Shown: one piece after another, positions 51,625 to 60,643 of the stretch
Numbering within the stretch: the first letter of the stretch is position 1
How the letters are laid out: every line of letters begins with the position of its first letter
Assembly (NCBI RefSeq): GCF_001667275.1
Contig: NZ_LZHV01000041.1
Location: 1-64,000 of the forward strand
Reading direction: 5' to 3'
From: Mycobacterium sp. ACS4054
Lineage (GTDB): Bacteria; Actinomycetota; Actinomycetes; Mycobacteriales; Mycobacteriaceae
DNA length: 64,000 nucleotides
Notes under the pieces: generated by a model
The model's input: only the letters and a program-made list of their open reading frames with translations
Told to the model about the DNA's origin: nothing
Databases searched by the model: none
Position numbers and translations under genes: made by a program

Positions 51625-53669
51625 GCCACACCCCCGGCCGCGGCGGGGGCCGACACCGCTTGCAGCGCCCCGTTCTGCAGGTGCAAGGTCCGGGTGCACA
51701 CGGCTTCCAAGCCCACGAAATCGTGCGAGATCACGACCACGGTCAGATCCCGGTAGCGGCGCAGATCGGCCAGCAGGCGCAGCAGACCCCGCTGGCTGTC
51801 GACATCCAGCCCCGCCAGCGGCTCGTCGAGGATCAACACGCGTGGCGAACACGCCAGCAGCCCGGCCAGCACCACCCGTCGCATCTGGCCGCCGCTGAGC
51901 TGGTCGATGCGCCGCTTGGCCATCGCGGGTTCCAAGCCGACCGCAGCCAGGGCGGCGGCCACACGGCGTTGGTCGTGATGCGAAAAGCCGGCCACCGAGG
52001 CAACTTCCAGCCCCACGTGGCTGCGCATCAGCTGCAGTCTGGCCGTCTGAAACGACAACGCCACCGCGCCGACGTGATCGCGGATGGGCTCGCCGTCGAT
52101 CAGGCAGGCACCGACGGTCGGGACCGTCAGCCCGGCCATCACCCACGCCAGCGTCGACTTGCCGGAGCCGTTGCCTCCGTGAATCAAAATCCCGTCGCCC
52201 TGTTCGACGACGAAGCTGATATCGCGCAGCGCGGTCTTGGCCCACGGTGTCCCGGTGTTGTATTCGTGTGCCACGCCGACGATTTCGAGCACCGGCTTGG
52301 TGGGGCGACGCCCGGCCTTGATACCCGGCAATGGGGGCGGAGCCGATTCGACCAGGCCGGTGTTGTCGGGGGAATCGCTGAGGTTGATCGTCCGGTCGGC
52401 CGACGCGGCCTCGTTGTCGAAGTGCGTGATGTGCACCAGAGCAGTGCGATGCCGATCGGGAAGGCCCGACAAAACTTTCAACAGAACGTCGCGGCCCTCT
52501 TGGTCGATCATGCTGGTGAACTCGTCAGCGATCAGCAGCGCGGGTTCCCGGGCCAGCGCCGCGGCCAGTGCGAGGCGCTGCAGTTCGCCGCCGGACAGGC
52601 CGCCGGTATCGCGCTCGGCGAAACCCTCCAGGCCCACTTCGCGCAGCAAGCGGTCGGTATCGACCTCGGTGCCCGGCGGCAGCCCCCAGACCACGTCGTC
52701 GGCCACCCTAGTGCCCAACACCTGGCTCTGCGGGTGCTGCAGAACGAGCGCCGTGCCACCCAGCCTGCCCAACCCCACCGCGCCCGGGCGCTGCACCGAA
52801 CCCGACGTCGGTTCCTGGCCCGCCAGGATCAGCGTCAGCGTCGTCTTCCCGGATCCGTTGGCGCCGATGACGGCAACGTGTTCGCCGACCTGAAGTTCCA
52901 GGCTGACCTCACGCAGCGCGTCTTGCTTGGCGTGGGGGTAACGGAAGCGCACGTGGTCCAACCGCACCGGCACGGGACCGATCGCGGCGTCGGGGGCCTC
53001 GTCCGGGGCGTCGAGCTTGTGCACGTCCGGAACGTTGCCCATCCGATTCAGCAAGCGGGAAAGTGCCCACCAACCGATCAACGACGAGAACACCACCCCG
53101 TAGGTGACGTACGCGAGCATCAGCCAGTGCCAGTGCTGCAGCCCGAATTCGAAGCCCCGCTTCACGTCGGCACCAAGCCACTGCAGGTCCACCCGGTTCA
53201 GGAAGGCGACGACACCGTCGACGTTGGCCGCCATCACCTGAAAAATCAGGTGCCGCAGCCGGTTCAGCACCATCAACGCGCCGACGGTCGCGGCGGCGAC
53301 GGCGAGGCCGGCGATCACGGACAAGGCGATCACCGTCGGGGTGCCCCGCCCTCTGCGCTTGACCCATCCGGTCAACCCACCGATGTACGCGCAGTTGGCG
53401 ACGGCGATGAAACTGCCCAGCCCGGAGATGAGGAACGCGATCATGCCGGCAGCAAACGTCGCGGCGAGCAGCACCCGAAGCCGGTAGCGGTAGGTCAGCA
53501 GCCCCATCGGAACCGTGCCCAGCAGCGCCAATCCCTGCGCGAACGGGACCACCCCCGCGATGATGGCGATGGCCGCGCAGAGCGCCCCCATGACCGAGGC
53601 CTGCGCCAATTCGGCCGGCTGTAGAGGTCCACCCCGATGGCGCGACCGAACGGGGCGGCGGGCATTCAC
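51621..53669 (-). CDS. ECF transporter: fused membrane (S-like) domain and two ATPases
   Basis: About 682 residues from GTG at 53669 (711 from 53756), the Rv2326c counterpart. An N-terminal membrane region of about five to six segments resembles an S component. Then come two ABC ATPases: Walker [10 protein letters not shown] with signature LSGGELQ, and Walker [10 protein letters not shown] with signature LSGGQMR and Walker [12 protein letters not shown]. Substrate binding and both ATPases are thus in one chain, with the T subunit encoded next. The shorter start leaves room for a promoter near the MarR operator. The imported nutrient is unknown. Confidence 0.88.
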   Translation of the reverse strand: MNARRPVRSRHRGGPLQPAELAQASVMGALCAAIAIIAGVVPFAQGLALLGTVPMGLLTYRYRLRVLLAATFAAGMIAFLISGLGSFIAVANCAYIGGLTGWVKRRGRGTPTVIALSVIAGLAVAAATVGALMVLNRLRHLIFQVMAANVDGVVAFLNRVDLQWLGADVKRGFEFGLQHWHWLMLAYVTYGVVFSSLIGWWALSRLLNRMGNVPDVHKLDAPDEAPDAAIGPVPVRLDHVRFRYPHAKQDALREVSLELQVGEHVAVIGANGSGKTTLTLILAGQEPTSGSVQRPGAVGLGRLGGTALVLQHPQSQVLGTRVADDVVWGLPPGTEVDTDRLLREVGLEGFAERDTGGLSGGELQRLALAAALAREPALLIADEFTSMIDQEGRDVLLKVLSGLPDRHRTALVHITHFDNEAASADRTINLSDSPDNTGLVESAPPPLPGIKAGRRPTKPVLEIVGVAHEYNTGTPWAKTALRDISFVVEQGDGILIHGGNGSGKSTLAWVMAGLTVPTVGACLIDGEPIRDHVGAVALSFQTARLQLMRSHVGLEVASVAGFSHHDQRRVAAALAAVGLEPAMAKRRIDQLSGGQMRRVVLAGLLACSPRVLILDEPLAGLDVDSQRGLLRLLADLRRYRDLTVVVISHDFVGLEAVCTRTLHLQNGALQAVSAPAAAGGVA

Positions 53670-53755
53670 TTCACCGATTGTGCCAGGCGGCAGCGCAAAG
53701 TCGGGTCGTCCGCTCCGCGACTTCCGACCCGCCCGGCCCGCCGCCGCTCGTCTCA

Positions 53756-53770
53756 CATAGCAAAGCTATG
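53756..53770. promoter_or_regulatory. Inverted repeat, candidate MarR operator
   Basis: CATAGC-AAA-GCTATG, perfect six-base arms, lies six bases before the MarR start and between it and the divergent ECF operon. MarR proteins bind short dyads of this kind in their own promoters. Confidence 0.5.
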
Positions 53771-53775
53771 GAACG

Positions 53776-54258
53776 ATGGGTGGCATGGACAGAGTTGTCG
53801 AGACCGCAAACGTCGAGGCTCAACAGCTGGGGGCGGATCTGCTCGGCGTGGTGGCGCGGCTCAACCGGCTGGCCACCCAGCGAATCCAGATGCCGTTGCC
53901 CGCGGCGCAGGCCAGGCTGCTCGCCACGATCGAAGCCCACGGAGAAGCCCGAATCGGGGACCTCGCATCCGTTGATCACTGCTCGCAGCCGACCATGACC
54001 ACGCAGGTGCGCCGGCTCGAGGACGCCGGGCTGGTCACCCGGACCGTCGACCCCGGGGACGCCCGCGCGGTCCGGATCCGGATCACCCCCCAGGGCAAGC
54101 GCATGCTCAACGCGGTTCGCGCCGACCGCGCGGCCGCGATCGAACCGCAACTGGCGTTGCTCGAGCCAGGGGACCGCCAAGTGCTCACCGACGCGGTGGA
54201 GGTGCTGCGGCGGCTGCTCGAGAATGCGTCGCCGGCGGGCCGGCGCAACGCGCCCTGA
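53776..54258 (+). CDS. MarR-family regulator
   Basis: A 160-residue MarR regulator, the Rv2327 counterpart. The winged helix covers about 40-105 (AQARLLATIEAHGEARIGDLA, CSQPTMTTQVRRLEDAGLVTRT, DPGDARAVRIRIT, in parts). Start ATG at 53776 or 53785. It is divergent from the ECF transporter operon, with a 15-bp inverted repeat between, so it probably represses that operon and itself. Confidence 0.88.
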   Translation: MGGMDRVVETANVEAQQLGADLLGVVARLNRLATQRIQMPLPAAQARLLATIEAHGEARIGDLASVDHCSQPTMTTQVRRLEDAGLVTRTVDPGDARAVRIRITPQGKRMLNAVRADRAAAIEPQLALLEPGDRQVLTDAVEVLRRLLENASPAGRRNAP

Positions 54259-54340
54259 CAAGCACGCCCCCGGTGCAAGGACGGCGGCCGGCGGGTAGAC
54301 ACTAAGCCGAGCTGACCGGCGTGACGAAAGGGGGCGGCCA

Positions 54341-56698
54341 ATGCGGACCGAGGGTTCCGCTTTCAGAGCCTCCCCGTTGACCGTATGGGTCGGGTCGATG
54401 AGGTTCGATTTCGCGCCCGGCCGCGACGTGATCGTCGGCTACGGACCGGGATGCGACATCGCGCTCGAGCGCCTCGGCCCGGTCGCCTCGCCACCGCCCG
54501 CGCCCCGCCCGGAGGTGGTGCTGCGATTCGCCGGCGCCCACTGGGTGGCCATCGACCTGAGCCACAACGGCATCTTCGTCGACGGAACGCGGGCGTCCAC
54601 GGTGACCATTCGCGACGGCCAGGCGATCGGCATCGGTGATCCGCAGCGCGGTCCCCGGCTGACGTTCCAACTCGGTCAACCCGCCGGCCCGCCCGGCCAA
54701 GCGCCGCGCCCGACGCCCCGTCCCGCCGCCGCTTATCCCCCGCCGCCCCGTCCGGTCGCGCCGCACGATCCGGGCCCGCCGGCTCCGACCCAGCGCGACA
54801 CCCAGCGCATGCCCGCGCTCCCGCAGCAACCGCCGGCGCCCGAGCGCCCGGCGCTCCCGGACCCGGCGCCGCCCATTCCGCCGCCCGCCGAGGCGGAGGC
54901 GCCGGCGAAGGGTCCGAGCTTGATCGAGCGGATGGTCACCTCCAAGCTGCGCGTCCCGGGACCGTCTGCGCGCACCGCGGAACCGAACGCCACCTACCGC
55001 CTGCCGCTGGACGCCGAGGCCCGCACCGTCGGGGTGACCGCGTACCAGCTCGGGCTCGCCGTCGACGGTCGCGAGACGCTGTCGGACATCTCGTTCGCGG
55101 CGCGCCCGGGCATTTTCACCGCGGTGGTCGGGCCGTCGGCCGCGCGCAATTCTGCGCTGCTCGGGCTGCTCGCCGGCACCAGGCAGCCCAGCTCTGGGCT
55201 CGTCACCGTCGACGGCCACGATGTCCATGCCGAGCCGGAGTCCATGCGCGCCCGCATCGGCATCGTGTCGCCCGACGACCGCGTGCACCGGCAGCTCACG
55301 GTCGAACGGGCCTTGCGGTACGCCGCCGAAATGCGCCTGCCCCAGGATGTCTCGTCCGAGCAACGCGACCGCGTGGTCGGCCAAGTCCTCGAGGAACTCG
55401 AGCTGACGCCGCACCGGACCACCCGGATTGCCAAGCTCTCGCCCGAGCTGCGCCGGTGCGCCGCGCTGGCGGTCGAGCTCGTCACCCGGCCGACGCTGCT
55501 CGTGGTCGACCAGCCGGGCGCCGGCCTCGATGCGGAGCAACAGCGTCACGTGATGGCGATGTTGCGGCGCCAGGCCGACATCGGTTGCGTGGTCGTGGCA
55601 GCCGTGTCGCCGCCGACGTCCTTGGCGGATCTAGACCTGTGCGACCAGGTGCTGGTGCTCACCTCGGCCGGTGCGACGGCATTCCTCGGGCCGCCCGCCC
55701 AAGTCGAATCCGCGTTCGGCACCGCCGACTGGTCGGCGGTGCTCGCGCGGGTGAGCGCCGACCCCGACGGGACGCATCGCGCCTTTCGCGCCCGGCCACC
55801 GGAGCCGGCGCCGGCGGCCCCGCCCGAGGTCGCCGCGCCGTCGCCCGCCCCGGCCAAGCCCCCCACGACCCGGCAAATCCGGCTGCTGGCCCGCCGCGAC
55901 GCCCGGCTGCTCTTCGCCGACCGCCTGTATTTCGTCTTCTTGGCGATTCTGCCGTTCGCGCTGGCTGGCCTGACCCTGCTGATCCCCGGCGATGCCGGCC
56001 TGGCCCGGCCCAAAGCCGGCGGCGGCCACCCGCACGAAGCCCTCGAGATTTTGGCCGCTCTCAACGTCGCCGCGGTGATCATCGGCACCGCGCTGACCAT
56101 CCGCGCCGTCGTGCGCGAGCATCGCATCTTCCGGCGCGAGCAGGCCCTCGGCACGTCGACCGCGGCGTACCTGGCCGCCAAGATCCTGGTCGGCGGCCTG
56201 GCCGCGGCCATCCTGACGGCCATCCTGTTCGCCCTCGTCGTCGCCGAGAAGGGCACCCCCGGGGGCGGCGCCGCGTTGCTGCGCAACGCAACGGCCGAGC
56301 TCTACGTCAGCGTCGCGGTGACGGCCATCGTGTACGCGGTGATCGGGCTCGCGCTGTCGACACTGGGCAAGTCGCTGCGCGAAGTCCTGCCGCTGGTGCT
56401 GCCGGTGATCCTGGTCTCCGCGCTGCTCAACGGCAGCCTGGTTCAGCTGGCGAGTAAGTGGGGCTTTCAACAAATTTCCTGCTTCGTTCCCGCCCAATGG
56501 GGCTTCGCCGCGTCGGCTTCCACGGTCAACCTGCGCAGGGTCGACCCGCTGGCCGCCAACTCCGAGGTGTGGACCCACTACAGCGGGTGGTGGGTGTTCG
56601 ACATGACGATGCTCGTCCTGTTCGGCGTCGGGGCCGCCGGCTTTGCGCTCTACCGGCTGCGGCCCCGGGATCATCACATCGCGAGCAACAGAAACTGA
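54341..56698 (+). CDS. FHA-ABC transporter with degenerate FHA and ATPase motifs (Rv1747-like)
   Basis: A 785-residue protein laid out like Rv1747: one FHA domain (about 15-110), a Pro-rich linker (112-190), an ABC domain (232-460) and an ABC-2 membrane domain (520-785). The core motifs are broken. The FHA Arg is Tyr34 and the SRxH loop is replaced by ASPPPAPRP. Walker A is GPSAARNS (264-271), with Asn270 in place of Lys. The signature is LSPEL (366-370). Walker B ends DQ, with Gln391 in place of the catalytic Glu. The frame is intact. It may be an inactive partner or regulator of an active homologue. Confidence 0.88.
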   Translation: MRTEGSAFRASPLTVWVGSMRFDFAPGRDVIVGYGPGCDIALERLGPVASPPPAPRPEVVLRFAGAHWVAIDLSHNGIFVDGTRASTVTIRDGQAIGIGDPQRGPRLTFQLGQPAGPPGQAPRPTPRPAAAYPPPPRPVAPHDPGPPAPTQRDTQRMPALPQQPPAPERPALPDPAPPIPPPAEAEAPAKGPSLIERMVTSKLRVPGPSARTAEPNATYRLPLDAEARTVGVTAYQLGLAVDGRETLSDISFAARPGIFTAVVGPSAARNSALLGLLAGTRQPSSGLVTVDGHDVHAEPESMRARIGIVSPDDRVHRQLTVERALRYAAEMRLPQDVSSEQRDRVVGQVLEELELTPHRTTRIAKLSPELRRCAALAVELVTRPTLLVVDQPGAGLDAEQQRHVMAMLRRQADIGCVVVAAVSPPTSLADLDLCDQVLVLTSAGATAFLGPPAQVESAFGTADWSAVLARVSADPDGTHRAFRARPPEPAPAAPPEVAAPSPAPAKPPTTRQIRLLARRDARLLFADRLYFVFLAILPFALAGLTLLIPGDAGLARPKAGGGHPHEALEILAALNVAAVIIGTALTIRAVVREHRIFRREQALGTSTAAYLAAKILVGGLAAAILTAILFALVVAEKGTPGGGAALLRNATAELYVSVAVTAIVYAVIGLALSTLGKSLREVLPLVLPVILVSALLNGSLVQLASKWGFQQISCFVPAQWGFAASASTVNLRRVDPLAANSEVWTHYSGWWVFDMTMLVLFGVGAAGFALYRLRPRDHHIASNRN

Positions 56699-57792
56699 GT
56701 GATCTGGCTCGGTGAAAAATTGTTGTCGCTGACCAGCACCACCGACTGGCGACCGTCGGGCAGCTTCGGTCCCAGCGTGATGCCCTCGACATTGTCCAGC
56801 GGCGAAAGTCCCGGTGTGGCCGACAAGTCCAGCGCGAGCGTCTTACTCATCGGGGTGACGGCGGCGTCCTGCATCGACGGGATTGCCGAAACGTCGGTGG
56901 CGGCGCCGATCTCGGCCCGGTAGATCCGCACGGTCGGCGGGGTGGCCGCGGCGCGTTCGATCACCAGAAATGTGGTGTCCGACAGCGCGACCAGATCGGA
57001 GACGCCGTTGAGTTCGGCGGGCGGGACGGGCGGCTCCATCGGGTAGGCGTACTGGGCGGTGGGCGTGCCGGTGGCGACGTCGAACTTGGTGATCCGGGTG
57101 AGCACGCGGTGACCGTCGCCCCCGGTCGGGCCGTCGTCGTAACCCGGGTCCTCCATCGCGGCGAACAGCGTGCGGCCGTCGGGCGTCAGCGCCAGGCCCT
57201 CCAGCGCCTTGTCCCGGCGCGGGCCCTTGTTCTGTGCGGACATCGCCAGGTTGGCCGGCAAGGTGAACTCGCCGAGGTAGGCACCGTCGAGCGCGGCGGT
57301 CCGGATCCAGGGGTCGAGCAACACCGGCCCGTCCGTGAGCCGCTCGCCCTCGGAGGACCAGTACAGCCGCTGTCGCGCTGGGTCGAACGCGATGCCCTCG
57401 GGATCGGGCGGGACGACCGGTGGCGTGGCATCCAATGTGAGCGGCCGGAACGGCTGACCGGAACGGTCCAGCAGGGGGTGGGTGCCGGTGAAGGCGACCG
57501 TGTCAATTCCCCTGTCCGACAGGGACAACTGCACGGTGTAGAACCGGGCGGGGTTCTTCTTCGAGCGGTCGTCGCTGATGACGTAGTAGAGCTGGCGGCC
57601 GGCGTCATAGGTCAGCGCCGACAGCCCGCCGATGATCGTTCCGTCGAAGGCCTCATCGAACGGAATCTGCGCCTGACCGATATAGGTCAGCATCGGCCGC
57701 GGCGGAGCCGCCGGGGCGGGCGGGTGCGCCGGCGCGCAGCCGGCGAGCGCCAAGACGAGTGACACGCACGCCGCGCGGAGCCGATGAGCCAT
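56674..57792 (-). CDS. Lipoprotein with esterase-like phytase domain
   Basis: A 372-residue lipoprotein with lipobox LALAGC near residue 19. The rest matches the 'esterase-like activity of phytase' beta-propeller family: GTIIGGLSALTYD, YYVISDDRS, PDPEGIAFD, KALEGLALTPDG and NVEGITLGP. This family has a phytase-like fold with esterase activity in some members. ATG at 57792; the frame open to 58275 is a shadow. Its 3' end overlaps the end of the ABC gene by 25 bases (convergent). Confidence 0.8.
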   Translation of the reverse strand: MAHRLRAACVSLVLALAGCAPAHPPAPAAPPRPMLTYIGQAQIPFDEAFDGTIIGGLSALTYDAGRQLYYVISDDRSKKNPARFYTVQLSLSDRGIDTVAFTGTHPLLDRSGQPFRPLTLDATPPVVPPDPEGIAFDPARQRLYWSSEGERLTDGPVLLDPWIRTAALDGAYLGEFTLPANLAMSAQNKGPRRDKALEGLALTPDGRTLFAAMEDPGYDDGPTGGDGHRVLTRITKFDVATGTPTAQYAYPMEPPVPPAELNGVSDLVALSDTTFLVIERAAATPPTVRIYRAEIGAATDVSAIPSMQDAAVTPMSKTLALDLSATPGLSPLDNVEGITLGPKLPDGRQSVVLVSDNNFSPSQITQFLLLAM

Positions 57793-57918
57793 ACCGGAGA
57801 AGGTATCGCCGAGCGTGCACTCACGGCGGAAATCGGGCTTCGACGTCGCACTGAATGCACGCCGGGTGAAATGGCTTCGTTGTTTTGCGCGACGCGAACC
57901 GGGGGATACGGTCGGGTT

Positions 57919-59871
57919 ATGGCGCCAGACACCACCACCATTGCCGACCAGCTGCGCAACGCCCTCGACGGGCGTTGGCGTGACACCAGGAACCAGCTGC
58001 GCTCCACCATGAGCGAGGATCTCTTCCGGCCGCACTACACACCGAACACGGTGATCGCGCGCACCAAGGTGGCCGAGCAGATGAGGATCATGGCCGCGTT
58101 CGGTGCGGCCGCCGACAACTTCCGCAAGGAGCACGGCGGCACCGGTGACATCGGCGCCGCGATCACGATGATCGAGATGCTCGCGATGTCGGATCTGTCG
58201 CTGATGGTCAAGGCCGGGGTTCAGTGGGGCCTGTTCGGCGGCGCCGTCGAAAACCTGGGCACCGAGCGCCACCACGAGGCGTACGTCAAGGACATCATCA
58301 GCCTCGAGCTACGGGGCTGCTTCGCGATGACGGAGACGGGGCACGGCAGCGACGTTCAGTCGCTGGAGACCACCGCGACCTACGACCCCGAGACGGAGGA
58401 GTTCATCATCGACTCCCCCACGCCGACCGCCCGAAAGGACTACATCGGCGGGGCGGCCGAAACGGCCACCATGGCAGCGGTATTCGCGCAACTGATCACG
58501 ACCGAGGACGGCAAGCCCGTCCAGCACGGGGTGCACTGCCTGATGGTGCCGATCCGCGACGCCGACGGCAACGACCTGCCCGGGGTGACGACGTCGGACT
58601 GTGAATACAAGGGCGGCCTGCCCGGCGTGGACAACGGCCGCATCGTGTTCGACCACGTGCGCGTGCCCCGCGTGAACCTGCTCAACAAGTACGGCGATGT
58701 GGCGCCGGACGGCACCTACAGCTCGCCGATCGAGAACCCGAACCGCCGATTCTTCACCATGCTGGGCACGCTGGTCCGTGGGCGGATCACGGTCGGTGGC
58801 AGCGCGGGCGCCGCCGCTCGCGTCGCGCTCGACATCGCCACGCGATACGCCTTGCAGCGCAAGCAATTCAGCGCGCCCGATGACGAGTCCGAGGTGCTGA
58901 TCATGGACTACCTGGTGCATCAGCGCCGGCTGTTCCCTCTGATCGCAAAGTCATACGCGTTGCAGTTCGCTCAGAACGAACTGGTCAGCAAGTGCCACGA
59001 CATCCAGACCGCGGACGCGGTCGACGCCGACGAGCAGCGCGAGCTGGAATCGCGTGCCGCCGGACTGAAGGCGGCCAACACCTGGCACGCGTCCCGGGCG
59101 ATTCAGGAGGCGCGCGAGGCGTGCGGCGGCGCCGGCTACATGGCCGAGAACCGGCTGATCGCCCTGCGCGGGGACACCGACGTGTTCACCACGTTCGAAG
59201 GCGACAACCACGTGCTGACGCAGTTGGTGGCCAAGGAACTGCTGACGGCCTACGCCGACGACATCCGCAGCATGAGTCCGGTCGAGTGGGTGCGCTTCGC
59301 CGCCAACACCGTTGGTGAGCGCGTCGTCAAACGCACTGCGGCGGAAGCGATTATCCAAACGATCGTGGACTCCCGACAGGACAGCGAGGAAGAGGGCAGC
59401 CTGTTCAACCGCGGCACCCAGATCAAGATGTTCGAGGATCGCGAGGAATATCTGCTGGCGTCGGTCGCGCGGCGGCTGCAGGCCAAGTCCAAGGAGATGT
59501 CGGAATTCGACGCGTTCAACTCGGTGCAGGATCACGTGCTGCACGCCGCGGGCGCGCACATCGACCGTGTGGTGCTCGAAGCGTTCGTCGCCGGCATCGA
59601 CGCGTGTCCCCATGAGGAAACCCGGGAATTGCTAGGGGTTTTGTGCGATCTGTATGCGCTGTCGGTCATCGAGGACGACAAGGCGTGGTACATCGAACAT
59701 CGGTACCTGTCCACCGAACGGGCCAAAGCGGTCACCCGCGGCATCAACGATCGGTGCCGCGCGCTGCGGCCGCACGCGCAAACGCTGGTCGACGGCTTCG
59801 GAATTCCGGAGCAGCTGCGTTACGCCGAGATGCTGCACCCGGAGAACCTGGCCGAGTCCGTCACCAGCTGA
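57919..59871 (+). CDS. Acyl-CoA oxidase/dehydrogenase family flavoenzyme
   Basis: A 650-residue enzyme, longer than ordinary acyl-CoA dehydrogenases and similar in length to acyl-CoA oxidases. It has the FAD/substrate segment CFAMTETGHGSDVQ, an ACOX-type RKQF after RYALQ, and the catalytic Glu in TTFEGDNHVL. The C-terminal ACOX domain (helical, about 470-640) is present. It should introduce the trans-2 double bond into an acyl-CoA. ATG at 57919 is the first start at the domain edge; the frame open to 57784 overlaps the divergent gene. Confidence 0.86.
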   Translation: MAPDTTTIADQLRNALDGRWRDTRNQLRSTMSEDLFRPHYTPNTVIARTKVAEQMRIMAAFGAAADNFRKEHGGTGDIGAAITMIEMLAMSDLSLMVKAGVQWGLFGGAVENLGTERHHEAYVKDIISLELRGCFAMTETGHGSDVQSLETTATYDPETEEFIIDSPTPTARKDYIGGAAETATMAAVFAQLITTEDGKPVQHGVHCLMVPIRDADGNDLPGVTTSDCEYKGGLPGVDNGRIVFDHVRVPRVNLLNKYGDVAPDGTYSSPIENPNRRFFTMLGTLVRGRITVGGSAGAAARVALDIATRYALQRKQFSAPDDESEVLIMDYLVHQRRLFPLIAKSYALQFAQNELVSKCHDIQTADAVDADEQRELESRAAGLKAANTWHASRAIQEAREACGGAGYMAENRLIALRGDTDVFTTFEGDNHVLTQLVAKELLTAYADDIRSMSPVEWVRFAANTVGERVVKRTAAEAIIQTIVDSRQDSEEEGSLFNRGTQIKMFEDREEYLLASVARRLQAKSKEMSEFDAFNSVQDHVLHAAGAHIDRVVLEAFVAGIDACPHEETRELLGVLCDLYALSVIEDDKAWYIEHRYLSTERAKAVTRGINDRCRALRPHAQTLVDGFGIPEQLRYAEMLHPENLAESVTS

Positions 59872-59884
59872 CGGAACGGTCGGA

Positions 59885-60364
59885 CTATTGATTCGGGATC
59901 TTGCCGAGCGGCTTTAGCTTGCCGTCGGGGCCGATCTCGAATTTCACCGTACCGATCCCGGTGGGGCAGCACGGCTGATCGTTGCCCTTCAACCATTGGT
60001 ACTGAACGGTGATCGCGTCATCGGAGGGCGGCAACACGGTGATGTACGGCTTGGGATTTGGGGTGGGTGTGCCCAGCGCCGTGTTGTGATCGAAGAACAG
60101 TAACTGTTGGCCGGTGGTTTCGCTCGCGATGGTCGGGATGATCTGCACCCAGTAGAGGCGGCACTTCTTCGCATGTCCCCGAGCGATTTCCACCCACATG
60201 GTGCCGGGGACGGTGATGGGCACCGACGCGATCGCCCGCTGCACGGTGTCGGGCGTCGGCCCGTCGGAGTCCTTGCACTTGTCCGGTGGCGCCGGCGTGG
60301 CGGGTTGCTTCCCACCGCAACCGGCGGCCAGCAGAATCAGCGCAATCACAATCAGCTGACGCAC
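59885..60364 (-). CDS. LppP/LprE family lipoprotein
   Basis: A 159-residue lipoprotein with lipobox LAAGC at residue 16. The mature part follows the LppP/LprE pattern: KCKDSDGPTPDTVQRAIASV, CRLYWVQI, LLFFDHNTALGTPTPNPKPY, and the tail CCPTGIGTVKFEIG ending IPNQ (in parts). Function is unknown, although lppP-type genes are linked to fitness in some mycobacterial screens. The start is GTG at 60364. It is convergent with the acyl-CoA oxidase gene (13-base gap) and divergent from the nitrate reductase gene. Confidence 0.85.
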   Translation of the reverse strand: MRQLIVIALILLAAGCGGKQPATPAPPDKCKDSDGPTPDTVQRAIASVPITVPGTMWVEIARGHAKKCRLYWVQIIPTIASETTGQQLLFFDHNTALGTPTPNPKPYITVLPPSDDAITVQYQWLKGNDQPCCPTGIGTVKFEIGPDGKLKPLGKIPNQ

Positions 60365-60643
60365 TCGGTGAGCTTAGCGAAGGCTGTGAATGTGCCGTTT
60401 GTTTGGTTCCAGACCCCGTTCTGGCGGGCGTCGCGCGGGGGCGCCCGGGTAGCCTAAAGCGGGCCGACGGGTCGACGACGACCCGTGCTGAGCAGGGCAT
60501 TTGTGGCTTTTCTCAGAGTTCACGCACGCGCTTCGTCCGGTGAGAGGAAGCCGTAAAGCGGGGGAAACTCCGGATACCAAGTGCCGAAACATCAACGTCG
60601 CACCATTCACGTAGGCCCGTTGCGCTCAAAGGAAGGGAAGTGC

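Noticed and set aside
51660..53624. A 654-codon plus-strand frame opposite the ECF ATPase gene
   Set aside because: It mirrors a clear two-ATPase protein and its translation is low-complexity Gln/His/Arg-rich.
60365..60643. Possible riboswitch or RNA leader before the nitrate reductase gene
   Set aside because: Short stems such as GGGGG-AAA-CTCC are present, but no conserved box of a known riboswitch could be matched. No call was made.
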